Assembly (NCBI RefSeq): GCF_017599325.1 | Contig: NZ_JAGFVM010000035.1 | Coordinates: 1-33,772 of the forward strand | Direction: 5' to 3' | Origin: Marinilactibacillus kalidii | GTDB taxonomy: Bacteria > Bacillota > Bacilli > Lactobacillales > Carnobacteriaceae_A | Length of the DNA stretch: 33,772 bases | Shown: positions 1 to 7,024 of the stretch, piece after piece | Layout: the number at the start of each line of letters is the position of its first letter | Position numbering within the stretch: the first letter of the stretch is position 1 | Made by a program: the position numbers and the translations under genes | Notes under the pieces: model-generated | What the model saw: the letters and a program-made list of their open reading frames with translations, nothing else | Databases searched by the model: none | Told to the model about the DNA's origin: nothing

Positions 1-833
1 ATTCCTTTAGACGGATAGCTAGAATGGTTGTATTGTTTCATGATTTTTACTCTGATTCTATTTAAAGATCGATTAATCAACTGGGTGATGTGAAAGCGAT
101 CAATAATGATTTTTGCATTTGGAAAAAGCTCTCTTATAAAGTACTCATAAGCTGCGTTCATATCAATCACGATGAGTTTTACCTGCTCTCTCACTTTTAG
201 CGGATACTTTTGAAAGTGAAGTTTGAGATAAGCTTTTCTTCTATCAGGAAGGATATCGATCACCTCATGTGTATCGCCATCGGCGTAAATGAAGCTCATC
301 GAACCTTTCACATTTTTGACTGATTTGAATTCATCGAAAAGCAAACAAGGCGGTAAAGATTGGAAGTCAGGGTAATAGACTTGGGCGAATGTGCTAATCA
401 CTCGCTTAACGGTGGAAGGTGATACCGTATGTTCTTCTGCTATATACTTCATAGAAAGATCTTCTCTTGATTGAAAGCCGATGTGTTGCTTTACTTTCTT
501 AGAAATAAAACAATGTTCTTCGACTTCTGAGGAATGAGCAGAGAAGGTCTGTGTACAAGACTTACAATAGAAACGTTGTTTCTTTAGATAAAGGCGCGTT
601 GGATACCCAGCCACCTTATTCCAGACCATTTTAGTTAGCTTGGTTCCGTACTTAATAATGTTATAATCGGCGTTTTTAACACCGCACTTAGGACAATAGC
701 CTGGTGTATAAGTGATTGTCCCACTGACAATATTGGTTAAAGTTCCTTTTAGGGTTTGACGATCGATCTGAGTCAATGTGATCGATTCATCTTGGATATG
801 AAGCAATTTTTTGATATCATTAGATTCAAGCAA
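1..833 (-). CDS. ISL3-family transposase, C-terminus beyond window edge
   Basis: The minus-strand frame is open from a TTG at 833 to the window edge, 277 codons. An AGGAGG lies 8 bases upstream of the TTG. The N-terminal part holds a CPKCG...CKSC zinc-binding pattern (about residues 45-95), then a helix-turn-helix-like stretch (EEHTVSPSTVKRVI). The start of a DDE catalytic domain follows, with the acidic residues in LLFDEFKSV and IVIDMNAAY and the motif IIDRFHITQLINRS, all typical of ISL3-family transposases (usually 400-450 residues). It catalyses transposition of its own element. No stop or frameshift is visible in the part present, so it may be intact. Family assignment rests on the motif order; I am fairly sure of it. 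Confidence 0.85.
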   Translation of the reverse strand, partial: MLESNDIKKLLHIQDESITLTQIDRQTLKGTLTNIVSGTITYTPGYCPKCGVKNADYNIIKYGTKLTKMVWNKVAGYPTRLYLKKQRFYCKSCTQTFSAHSSEVEEHCFISKKVKQHIGFQSREDLSMKYIAEEHTVSPSTVKRVISTFAQVYYPDFQSLPPCLLFDEFKSVKNVKGSMSFIYADGDTHEVIDILPDRRKAYLKLHFQKYPLKVREQVKLIVIDMNAAYEYFIRELFPNAKIIIDRFHITQLINRSLNRIRVKIMKQYNHSSYPSKG

Positions 834-892
834 GCGAGATTCCTCCTATAGATTTGGTGTGGTAACTATAGTCTATCAGAGAATCTCGCTTG
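831..892 (-). promoter_or_regulatory. Inverted repeat covering transposase SD and TTG start
   Basis: CAAGCGAGATTC at 831-842 is exactly repeated in inverse at 881-892 (12 bp), and pairing can extend into the AGGAGG with one bulged base. The gene-proximal arm contains the TTG start (831-833) and flanks the Shine-Dalgarno sequence. A TATAGT that could be the -10 box lies between the arms (865-870), so the element's own transcript would lack the distal arm while read-through RNA would contain both. The promoter is weakly supported (no good -35). Confidence 0.6.
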
Positions 893-912
893 TTTCATTT
901 TACATAAAAATA

Positions 913-936
913 GTGTTGGCGAATTCTCACCAACAC
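913..936. repeat. GTGTTGG/CCAACAC hairpin near ISL3 end
   Basis: A 7-bp inverted repeat with a 10-base centre that includes GAATTC. It lies between the transposase promoter region and the neighbouring gene's terminator, and is probably part of the terminal repeat of the ISL3 element. The other end would be needed to confirm this. Confidence 0.5.
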
Positions 937-951
937 CAAATATTATAGAAC

Positions 952-984
952 CAAAAGGTGCCGGCAAGTAGCCGACACCTTTTT
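952..984 (-). terminator. Terminator of the oxidoreductase/SDR operon
   Basis: A stem of AGGTGTCGGC and GCCGGCACCT with a 5-base loop (one G-T pair), followed on the minus strand by TTTTGG. It starts 9 bases after the stop codon of the FAD oxidoreductase gene. Confidence 0.8.
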
Positions 985-992
985 GCATTCAA

Positions 993-2195
993 TTATGAAC
1001 CTTCTTGATCACGAATAGCCCCTTTAAGGGACTCAGATGATGCTGGTGGATTATCAATCAGTTCGCGTACTTTATCAAGGTCTGGTTCTACATTCCATGT
1101 TAAAATACCGACTGGTTTATCTTCTTTAAGATAGTAAACAACTTTTCCACCATCAACTTCATCAATGAGTAAATCTAAGGATAAATCAAGTGTACCGATC
1201 GCTTTCCATGAGATATCAAAAATCATAGAATAGAAGTAAGGGGTGTGTTCATAAGGCTGATTTAAGCCAGCCATGATTTTACCCACTGCGGTTCCAGATT
1301 TTCTAGCATGGTCAACGTGTTCGATACGCTGTCTTCCAAGAATAGGGTCTGGATAAGAAGCAATATCTCCCGCTGCATAAATATCTGGGTCTGAAGTACG
1401 TAGATATTCATCCACCACGACACCGTCATCTAAGTCTAATCCAGCTTGTTCTGCCAAATCTAGAACAGGAGAGACACCTAAACCAAGAATGATGGCATCT
1501 GCTTCTACCCTTTGACCATTATTAAGATGTAGGACGAGGGTGTCGCCATCTTTTGTATATTTATCTGCACGTGTTTCATTGATCATTTTGATACCATGAT
1601 CGACATAAGTTTGCTCATACTCCCGAGCGATTTCTTCAGGGAACCGATTATCTCCAAGAATACTTTGAGGATAAATAAGTGTGACCTTTGTATCATTTAG
1701 GGCAAGATTCGCTGCAAGTTCAGTTCCAATATAACTACCGCCAACGATGGCGATATGTTGGTTGTCTCCTGATAGGCTTCTTAATTTAGTGTAGTCTTCA
1801 AATGATCTAAATGCGAAGACATTGTCATCTTTAGGTCCATCAATCATTTGAGGCTTACCACCTGTTACAAGTAATAATTTTTTATACTTGATCACATCGT
1901 TTTTATTTGTCGTTACCGTATGGGCTTCTTTATCGACAGCTGTAACTTCTGTTTCCAGCATTAAGTTTGCTTGATGGTCTTCACTCACATTATAGAAGAT
2001 TTGATCAGTGGTAAATGAATCATCCGTCCAAAGTTTTTTAGAAAGGGCGGGTCTCTCATAAGGTCTATCTGAATCAGCAGAAATGACACCGATTGTACCT
2101 GCTTTATCCGACTCACGGATACCGGCTACAGCATTTCCCGCTGCAATACCGCCTCCGACGATTAGATAATCAAAATAAGTTTGTTCGTTTTCCAT
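993..2195 (-). CDS. FAD/NAD(P)-dependent oxidoreductase, ferredoxin-reductase/AIF-like
   Basis: A 400-residue flavoprotein of the pyridine nucleotide-disulfide oxidoreductase superfamily, without the CxxxxC active-site disulfide. It has the FAD dinucleotide-binding GGGIAAG at residues 14-20, a second Rossmann motif for NAD(P)H (VGGSYIG, 151-157) and the FAD-binding IYAAGD at 272-277. The C-terminal domain resembles that of ferredoxin/rubredoxin reductases and AIF-like proteins. The protein should pass electrons from NAD(P)H to an acceptor in the cytoplasm, but the acceptor cannot be read from the sequence: no ferredoxin or rubredoxin gene is adjacent. It lies 33 bases downstream of the short-chain dehydrogenase gene and probably shares its transcript. 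The start ATG has GGAGCG upstream. The fold is confident; the substrate is unknown. Confidence 0.85.
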   Translation of the reverse strand: MENEQTYFDYLIVGGGIAAGNAVAGIRESDKAGTIGVISADSDRPYERPALSKKLWTDDSFTTDQIFYNVSEDHQANLMLETEVTAVDKEAHTVTTNKNDVIKYKKLLLVTGGKPQMIDGPKDDNVFAFRSFEDYTKLRSLSGDNQHIAIVGGSYIGTELAANLALNDTKVTLIYPQSILGDNRFPEEIAREYEQTYVDHGIKMINETRADKYTKDGDTLVLHLNNGQRVEADAIILGLGVSPVLDLAEQAGLDLDDGVVVDEYLRTSDPDIYAAGDIASYPDPILGRQRIEHVDHARKSGTAVGKIMAGLNQPYEHTPYFYSMIFDISWKAIGTLDLSLDLLIDEVDGGKVVYYLKEDKPVGILTWNVEPDLDKVRELIDNPPASSESLKGAIRDQEGS

Positions 2196-2228
2196 AAATG
2201 AAGTTCGCTCCTTATTTGTTATTTAAAT

Positions 2229-3029
2229 TTAGTTGATTGTTGCTACAGAACCACCGTCAACGCGGTAATTTGCACCATTTACAAACGATGCTCTATCTGA
2301 GCAAAGGAAAGAAATGACCGCTGCCACTTCGTCGACTTGACCGCGACGTTTCAGTTCTAAATGGGGACGTTCCTCATCTAAGAACGATTCGACAGCTTCG
2401 TCAAATGAAACATCCATTTTCTTAGCACGTTTTTCCATCATTTCATCTGTCATGGGTGTTTCAATAAAAGCAGGAGATACTACGTTAATGAGTAAACCTT
2501 CTTTTGCGTAAGAACGAGATAAACCTTTTGCAAATGATAAGACACCAGCTTTTGCAGCATCATAAGGCAACTCGTCTTGATAGGGTTGAACGGCATTTTC
2601 CGAAGCAAGGTAGACAACACGACCCCATCCACCATTTCTCAAATCGGGTAAGAATTCTCTTGTAATACGGACAGGTCCAAGTAAATCGACTTCAATCGTT
2701 TCGACCCAACCAGCGTCGTCAATATCATGAAACATACCTTGAGCACCTGAAGTACCTGCATTTTGCACGAGAATATCAATTTCTCCGACTGTTTCTTTTG
2801 TATAGTCATGTAAATCTTTAAGACTATCCACGTCAGTGATATCGGCTGTTTTACCGTAAACAGTTCCCAGTGATTTCAATTCTTCCATCGTTTCATTCAA
2901 GTTATCTTCTTTACGGTCGGTTAAAATAACCGTTGCACCTTCTGACAATAATTGTTTTGCGGTTGCTTTTCCAATTCCAGAATCGGATCCTGTAATGAGT
3001 GCGATTTTACCTTTGATGCCTAAATCCAT
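2229..3029 (-). CDS. Short-chain dehydrogenase/reductase (SDR)
   Basis: A 266-residue classical SDR enzyme. It has the cofactor motif TGSDSGIG at residues 13-20, the structural NAG at 90-92, the catalytic Ser143, and the YxxxK pair Tyr156/Lys160. The typical PAFIETPMT segment follows, and the C-terminus ends in the usual NGANYRVDGG. It should oxidise or reduce an alcohol/carbonyl group with NAD(P). Many relatives are annotated as 3-oxoacyl-ACP reductase or glucose dehydrogenase-like, but nothing here fixes the substrate. AGGAGG lies 8 bases before the ATG. It is the first gene of an operon with the downstream FAD oxidoreductase, which suggests a shared redox role. Confidence 0.88.
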   Translation of the reverse strand: MDLGIKGKIALITGSDSGIGKATAKQLLSEGATVILTDRKEDNLNETMEELKSLGTVYGKTADITDVDSLKDLHDYTKETVGEIDILVQNAGTSGAQGMFHDIDDAGWVETIEVDLLGPVRITREFLPDLRNGGWGRVVYLASENAVQPYQDELPYDAAKAGVLSFAKGLSRSYAKEGLLINVVSPAFIETPMTDEMMEKRAKKMDVSFDEAVESFLDEERPHLELKRRGQVDEVAAVISFLCSDRASFVNGANYRVDGGSVATIN

Positions 3030-3151
3030 CGTTTATGCCTCCTATTATGATTTTTACATATTAAAGTTAAATAGTACTTGTTACCTTTCAGATTACTATT
3101 TAAAAGCAAAAACTGCAATTAATCAGCTCACAACGAATGAGTCTACTCGCA

Positions 3152-3191
3152 CAAAAAAAGCAGCTCGCTCTATCATTGAGCGTAGCTGCTT
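3152..3191 (-). terminator. Terminator after the 167-residue gene
   Basis: On the minus strand AAGCAGCTACGCTC pairs with GAGCGAGCTGCTT (one bulge), followed by a run of seven T. It starts 11 bases past the stop codon of the gene at 3202-3705. Confidence 0.85.
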
Positions 3192-3201
3192 ATTAGACTT
3201 T

Positions 3202-3705
3202 TTAAGTGAATTGAATGTAGATATCGATACCACAAGGTTCTTCTTGTTCAATAACGGCTTCTTTAACCCGATCATACTCTTTATAATAACCGCCTGTAAC
3301 GTATGCATAGGCAGTTAACATTGAATCATCGTAATATTCTGAGATTTTACGGCTGATTGAGCTGGGTAATGTACCAATAGAGATTCCTTCAACAGAAACA
3401 GCATACGTTTCACCTTGAGGAACTAAGTTAACGTTGACAGTCGTAATCGCATCATATTTATAGACACGCTTAGACAAAGGCGTGAAATCTGCGTCAGTTT
3501 TTCCCGTATAAAAGTTTTTAAAGGGATCTTCTTTGACCATTTTATCAACAATCATTTGGATAACCTCTTGGCTACTAGTAATATGATCCGCAGGGATTTT
3601 TGTTTCAAATTTAATTTTAAGACACTTTTTTTCTTGTGGTGTATCTGTTTTAGAGGGTGATACTGCTTTTTTAGATTTAGTTTTAAAGCGATCAAATAGT
3701 TTCAT
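3202..3705 (-). CDS. Hypothetical protein, 167 residues
   Basis: I do not recognise this family. The N-terminus is basic and Lys/Ser/Thr-rich (residues 1-30), with no signal peptide or membrane segment, so the protein is probably cytoplasmic. The middle part (VNVNLVPQGETYAVSVEG followed by ISIGTLP) loosely recalls the HIRAN-type pattern, in which a strand with NP.D..A is followed by a G-x-LP turn, but the key residues are not all there. The C-terminal part is mixed alpha/beta and acidic. It is a single-gene transcript with its own promoter, AAAGG Shine-Dalgarno sequence and strong terminator, which supports a real gene. Function unknown. Confidence 0.7.
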   Translation of the reverse strand: MKLFDRFKTKSKKAVSPSKTDTPQEKKCLKIKFETKIPADHITSSQEVIQMIVDKMVKEDPFKNFYTGKTDADFTPLSKRVYKYDAITTVNVNLVPQGETYAVSVEGISIGTLPSSISRKISEYYDDSMLTAYAYVTGGYYKEYDRVKEAVIEQEEPCGIDIYIQFT

Positions 3706-3761
3706 GATTTTACCTTTCTAATATGTTGCAGTTTGAGTGGTTTCGGACGAGATGACCATGA

Positions 3762-3791
3762 TCTATACAATATAAGCATACTTAATGTCAA
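3762..3791 (-). promoter_or_regulatory. Promoter for the 167-residue gene
   Basis: On the minus strand TTGACA (3791-3786) is separated by 18 bases from TATAGA (3767-3762), about 57 bases upstream of the ATG at 3705. The perfect -35 is the main support. Confidence 0.6.
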
Positions 3792-3796
3792 TTATT

Positions 3797-3826
3797 TTGT
3801 CAAATGATACTAAGCTGATTTATAAA
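3797..3826 (+). promoter_or_regulatory. Promoter for the cupin gene
   Basis: TTGTCA (3797-3802), an 18-base spacer and TATAAA (3821-3826), about 90 bases upstream of the cupin start. It is back to back with the divergent promoter on the other strand. Confidence 0.5.
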
Positions 3827-3917
3827 AATATTAATAAGTTGATAAGGTAAGGTGAGAAAGTTGAAATGCCAATCGATAAATGTCAGAATTGGGAAAAGTA
3901 TTGAAGGAGGGACAAAT

Positions 3918-4433
3918 ATGATTGAACAGATATTGTTAGAGGAAAGTTATCCATATCCTAATAATGTATTGCCGGCGATGCTTTATCCTGACGCATTTAA
4001 GAACATCGTAGAGGAACACCATGCTGCCGAACAGGTAATAGAGAGATTGGCACGTTATCAATATACAAATGCGTGGGTCAATGGTATTTTTGACTATCAT
4101 CATTTCCATTCTAATGCGGATGAAGTACTAGTTTGTTTAGCGGGAGAAGCTTCCGTGCAGCTTGGTGGTCCGAGTGGGAAAAAGGTATCGTTCACCCAAG
4201 GCGATGTTCTATTGTTACCGCCAGGCATGGCTCACAAACGGCTTAAAGCATCAAAAGATTTTAGTATCGTAGGTGCTTATCCTAATGGGCAATCGTTTAA
4301 TACGTACAAAAAAAGTGATGTAAAATCAAAAGAGTTATTTGGAAAAATAAAAGAAGAAATTAGTCATGTTGCGATTCCTCCATTAGACCCAGTTCAAGGA
4401 GATAAAGGTGCTATTCATACTTACTGGAAATAA
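3918..4433 (+). CDS. Cupin-domain protein (YjlB-like)
   Basis: A 171-residue single-cupin protein. The first cupin motif is HHFHSNADEVLVCLAG, with His62, His64 and Glu69 as likely metal ligands. The second is GDVLLLPPGMAH, with His106 as the fourth ligand. This complete set suggests a bound metal ion, but the reaction or ligand is unknown; the overall pattern resembles B. subtilis YjlB, itself uncharacterised. I place the start at the ATG at 3918, which has GGAGGGAC directly upstream. The frame stays open further upstream to 3852, but no comparable ribosome site precedes that start. The gene is monocistronic and convergent with the M20 peptidase gene. Confidence 0.82.
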   Translation: MIEQILLEESYPYPNNVLPAMLYPDAFKNIVEEHHAAEQVIERLARYQYTNAWVNGIFDYHHFHSNADEVLVCLAGEASVQLGGPSGKKVSFTQGDVLLLPPGMAHKRLKASKDFSIVGAYPNGQSFNTYKKSDVKSKELFGKIKEEISHVAIPPLDPVQGDKGAIHTYWK

Positions 4434-4508
4434 AAAAAGTCTTCTCATAAATCCAACATACCTCACGCATTAAGGAGCGAGGTATGTTGGGTTAGAGAAG
4501 GCTTTTTT
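4433..4508. terminator. Bidirectional terminator between cupin and M20 genes
   Basis: A perfect 12-bp inner stem, CCAACATACCTC with GAGGTATGTTGG. An outer AAAAAAGTCTTCTC/AGAAGGCTTTTTT stem gives an A-run on one side and a T-run on the other, so it can end transcription from both convergent genes. Confidence 0.9.
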
Positions 4509-4514
4509 AAGTAA

Positions 4515-5657
4515 TTAAACAGTAGGTACTGAATAGAGTGCTTTAAGTGTTTGAATCAATAATTCGCCTTTTGTCTCAAGCGTAGAATAAACTAAAAATT
4601 CATCTGCCTGATGAGCATTTCCACCAATTGGACCGAGGCCATCAATCGTGGGAATACCAAGATTCCCTGTGAAATTACCGTCAGAACCACCCCCACTATA
4701 GACAGGTGTTAATGACATGCCTAGTTTTTCACCTTCTTTACGAATCAATTCAAAGAGTCGCATAGAAGCAGCATCTGCCTGCCAAGCAGGACGGGTAATC
4801 CCACCTGTTAAGGTGAGCTCGGTTCCTGGTACATCTGAATAATCAAGAATTTCTCTGACAAGTCGATCTACTTCAATGCCTTGTTCTTGTGTTTCAAAAC
4901 GAATATCGATTTTTGCTTCTGCATTTGGTGCAATAGTGTTCGGGGATGTTCCGCCTGTTATGACACCAACATTTACATTGATTCCTGGACGATCGTTTAA
5001 TGCATGCAACTTGACGATTTTATGCCCGAGTTCTCCAACGGCACTAATGCCCTTTTCAGGTGCTGCTCCCGCGTGTGATGACTTACCTTTGATTGATAAG
5101 TAAAATTTGCCGCCACCCTTACGACTTGTCGTTAGTTCTGTCCCTCTAGCAGGTTCGATGATCAAAACAGCTTTGGACTGCTTTCCGTATTGTTCAATAT
5201 ATTTTCTAGAAGTAATCGAGCCAATCTCTTCGTCAGCGTTAAGCAGAAGCGCCACTTTTTTGTATGCGGGATGTTGCTCTTCAATGAGTGATTTCATTGC
5301 GTATAGAGCTTGAACGTGGCTCGTTTTCATATCAAAAATTCCCGGCCCTTTTGCAATACCGTCTTCTGTTAGAGTGAAGGGTCTGTTAGCGACTGTACCA
5401 ACGGGAAAGACAGTGTCCATATGAGCAATGATCAATATATCTGGTTCATTAGCTTCTTTATGAGTAATATACAAGTGATCGCCGTGTTGTGCTTCTGGTA
5501 GTGTGACAACATCGAATCCAAGTGCCGCATACTGATTTTTCAATAAATGACCTACAGCATCACAGCCTTCTTTGTAAAAAGAACCACTGTCTTGATTAAT
5601 CATTTCTTCAAGTAAGTTCAGTATCTCTCGTTTTTCTCTAGTAAAAATCGAATCCAT
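4515..5657 (-). CDS. M20-family metallopeptidase, glutamate carboxypeptidase-like
   Basis: A 380-residue zinc peptidase of the M20A/CPG2 type. Numbered from the ATG at 5657, the first metal/catalytic motif is AHMDT (His79, Asp81), the bridging aspartate is Asp109 in GIFDMK, and the general base and next ligand are Glu143/Glu144 in NADEEIG. Glu168 lies in IIEPARG, and the last histidine is His349 in GNAHQADE. The middle part with KGKSSHAG is the dimerisation domain. Such enzymes remove C-terminal glutamate or related amino acids from small peptides, or hydrolyse N-acyl amino acids, in the cytoplasm; the substrate is not evident. An ATG three codons upstream abuts the AGAGG, so the inner ATG, 9 bases from it, fits better. 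Asp109 is followed by MKTS instead of the more usual KGG. Confidence 0.87.
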   Translation of the reverse strand: MDSIFTREKREILNLLEEMINQDSGSFYKEGCDAVGHLLKNQYAALGFDVVTLPEAQHGDHLYITHKEANEPDILIIAHMDTVFPVGTVANRPFTLTEDGIAKGPGIFDMKTSHVQALYAMKSLIEEQHPAYKKVALLLNADEEIGSITSRKYIEQYGKQSKAVLIIEPARGTELTTSRKGGGKFYLSIKGKSSHAGAAPEKGISAVGELGHKIVKLHALNDRPGINVNVGVITGGTSPNTIAPNAEAKIDIRFETQEQGIEVDRLVREILDYSDVPGTELTLTGGITRPAWQADAASMRLFELIRKEGEKLGMSLTPVYSGGGSDGNFTGNLGIPTIDGLGPIGGNAHQADEFLVYSTLETKGELLIQTLKALYSVPTV

Positions 5658-5773
5658 GTCATTCATCCTCTAATTTGGTTTTCATTTTTTAAGCATAAGT
5701 TCATAAATGATAGTTTACCTTTTCCATATAGAGGATGCAACATCTTGATTGAGGAGAAGGCTAACAAGAAAAA

Positions 5774-5903
5774 GAGGCTGGGACATAAGTCTCTGATTAA
5801 CCTTTTTTCATAAAATCGGACAATTAGAAAACCCGTCAAATCAAGGATTAGAAATCCTGAATTTGACGGGTTTCTTCTGTTTGACTAGTTTTGTCCCAGC
5901 CTC
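5774..5903. repeat. GAGGCTGGGACA repeat element with nested hairpins (copy A)
   Basis: The outer arms GAGGCTGGGACA (5774-5785) and TGTCCCAGCCTC (5892-5903) are perfect 12-bp inverted repeats. Between them sits a second perfect 13-bp hairpin, AAACCCGTCAAAT (5829-5841) with ATTTGACGGGTTT (5861-5873), capped by a third small stem (AGGATT/AATCCT). It lies downstream of the glycine-rich protein gene and may serve as its terminator. The same outer motif flanks the IS1182 element at 31982 and 33769. Confidence 0.85.
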
Positions 5904-5919
5904 ATGTTTTCGATGACTT

Positions 5920-6942
5920 TTAAAAGTCTAAATCATCATTTTCTGTTTGTGATTTATAGGATTCATCTGGTTTAGCAGCTTCTCGGTCTTTTTTCAAGAC
6001 ACGTAACCACCAGGTAAATAGAAGACCGACAAGTACGACACCACCAAAGATCATAGAGATGGTTATCCAAGGACTTCTCGTAACGGTCATCATTCGGTCA
6101 GCAGTTTCTTGGAAGCTTTGGGCAAAAAACACCTCTTCCTCGATGTCGTCAAAGTAATAACGATCGAGGTAATCGTAAAAGATATCTTGCGCTTCTCTGT
6201 CCATCACACTTCGCGCTTGAGCCCCGATTTCGGTTCCAACGTAATAGTAATCGTCTAGTTCGAAAGTATCGCTCTCAAAAAACAGAACCAACATGTGAGC
6301 TTCATCGTCAAAGAGTTCATCGTATAAATTACTTTTAAATGCTTCTAGTTCCTCAAGGCTCGGATTCGCGTTTCCGTCGATCTCTTCTGTGATATATAAA
6401 TAGGGTTGAATGCCAGTTTTTTCGTAGTAATAACGCATGCCATTTTCCAATGTTGTTGCATTACCGATCCAATTTGCATTATCTGTGTAGTAGGCAGTTT
6501 CGTTTACTGCACCAGCTTCTAGTGGCGTACGTTCTCTGGAAGAAGACTGAATCGTGCGATTAGTTGAGTTCATCTGGTTATTGCTAGTGTTCCCAAACAT
6601 TCCGACACCACCAATCAAGTTCATCAAAATGATAAAAAAGAGAAAAGGCCCTAAACAGCCCAAGAGTCCACAACCGCCGCCACCAAAACCGCCACCGTAG
6701 TTTCTTCTACGTCCCCAGCCAAAGCCACGTCCATAACCCCAACCGCCGCCGTAACCATAGCCTCTATTATATCCGCCACCGCCAAAGCCACCACCAAAAT
6801 TACCGTTGGAGCGACCACTGCTGCCACCGGATGCACCGCGACGACCACCGCCTGATCCACCTAAGCGACTGGAACCGCCACGACTACCACCAAATGAGCT
6901 TCCACCTGAGCGACCGCCACCGCCGCCACCTCTTCTACCCAT
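5920..6942 (-). CDS. Glycine/arginine-rich two-span membrane protein, TPM-like domain
   Basis: A 340-residue protein with an unusual layout. Residues 1-90 are almost wholly Gly, Arg, Ser, Tyr and Phe; a hydrophobic segment follows at about 92-116. A soluble, strongly acidic domain spans about 120-290, with a second membrane span at about 292-313 and a short charged tail. The positive N-terminal part should be cytoplasmic and the central domain outside. That domain (YYYEKTGIQPYLYITEEIDG, then MLVLFFESD and later YYYVGTEIG) resembles TPM-type domains of YgcG-like proteins; this is a weak pattern match. The usual YgcG-like order is signal peptide, TPM, membrane span and then a Gly-rich tail, so the Gly-rich part is at the opposite end here. 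GGAGGG precedes the ATG. Function unknown. Confidence 0.75.
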   Translation of the reverse strand: MGRRGGGGGGRSGGSSFGGSRGGSSRLGGSGGGRRGASGGSSGRSNGNFGGGFGGGGYNRGYGYGGGWGYGRGFGWGRRRNYGGGFGGGGCGLLGCLGPFLFFIILMNLIGGVGMFGNTSNNQMNSTNRTIQSSSRERTPLEAGAVNETAYYTDNANWIGNATTLENGMRYYYEKTGIQPYLYITEEIDGNANPSLEELEAFKSNLYDELFDDEAHMLVLFFESDTFELDDYYYVGTEIGAQARSVMDREAQDIFYDYLDRYYFDDIEEEVFFAQSFQETADRMMTVTRSPWITISMIFGGVVLVGLLFTWWLRVLKKDREAAKPDESYKSQTENDDLDF

Positions 6943-7024
6943 AATAGTTTCCCTCCTTTTTTTGTGCCCTCATGGTTTTAGCTTACCACAACCTATAATA
7001 GGCCAACATCGATCTTTAGTAGGA

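Larger units (their letters stand above)
1..938 (-). mobile_element. ISL3-family insertion sequence, 5' part only
   Basis: The window opens inside an insertion sequence whose transposase reads leftward off the edge. The outer limit on the right is not certain. A plausible end lies near 937, where a GTGTTGG/CCAACAC hairpin (913-936) starts about 80 bases upstream of the transposase, and the neighbouring gene's terminator begins at 955. The other terminus and any target duplication are outside the window, so the boundary is a guess. Confidence 0.7.

Noticed and set aside
2995-3318. 107-codon plus-strand frame spanning the SDR start and a terminator
   Set aside because: It crosses a terminator hairpin and both neighbouring genes' control regions, with no ribosome site.
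3852-3917. Longer N-terminus for the cupin protein
   Set aside because: The only good ribosome site (GGAGG) lies inside this stretch, before the ATG at 3918, and the added residues do not look like a cupin start.
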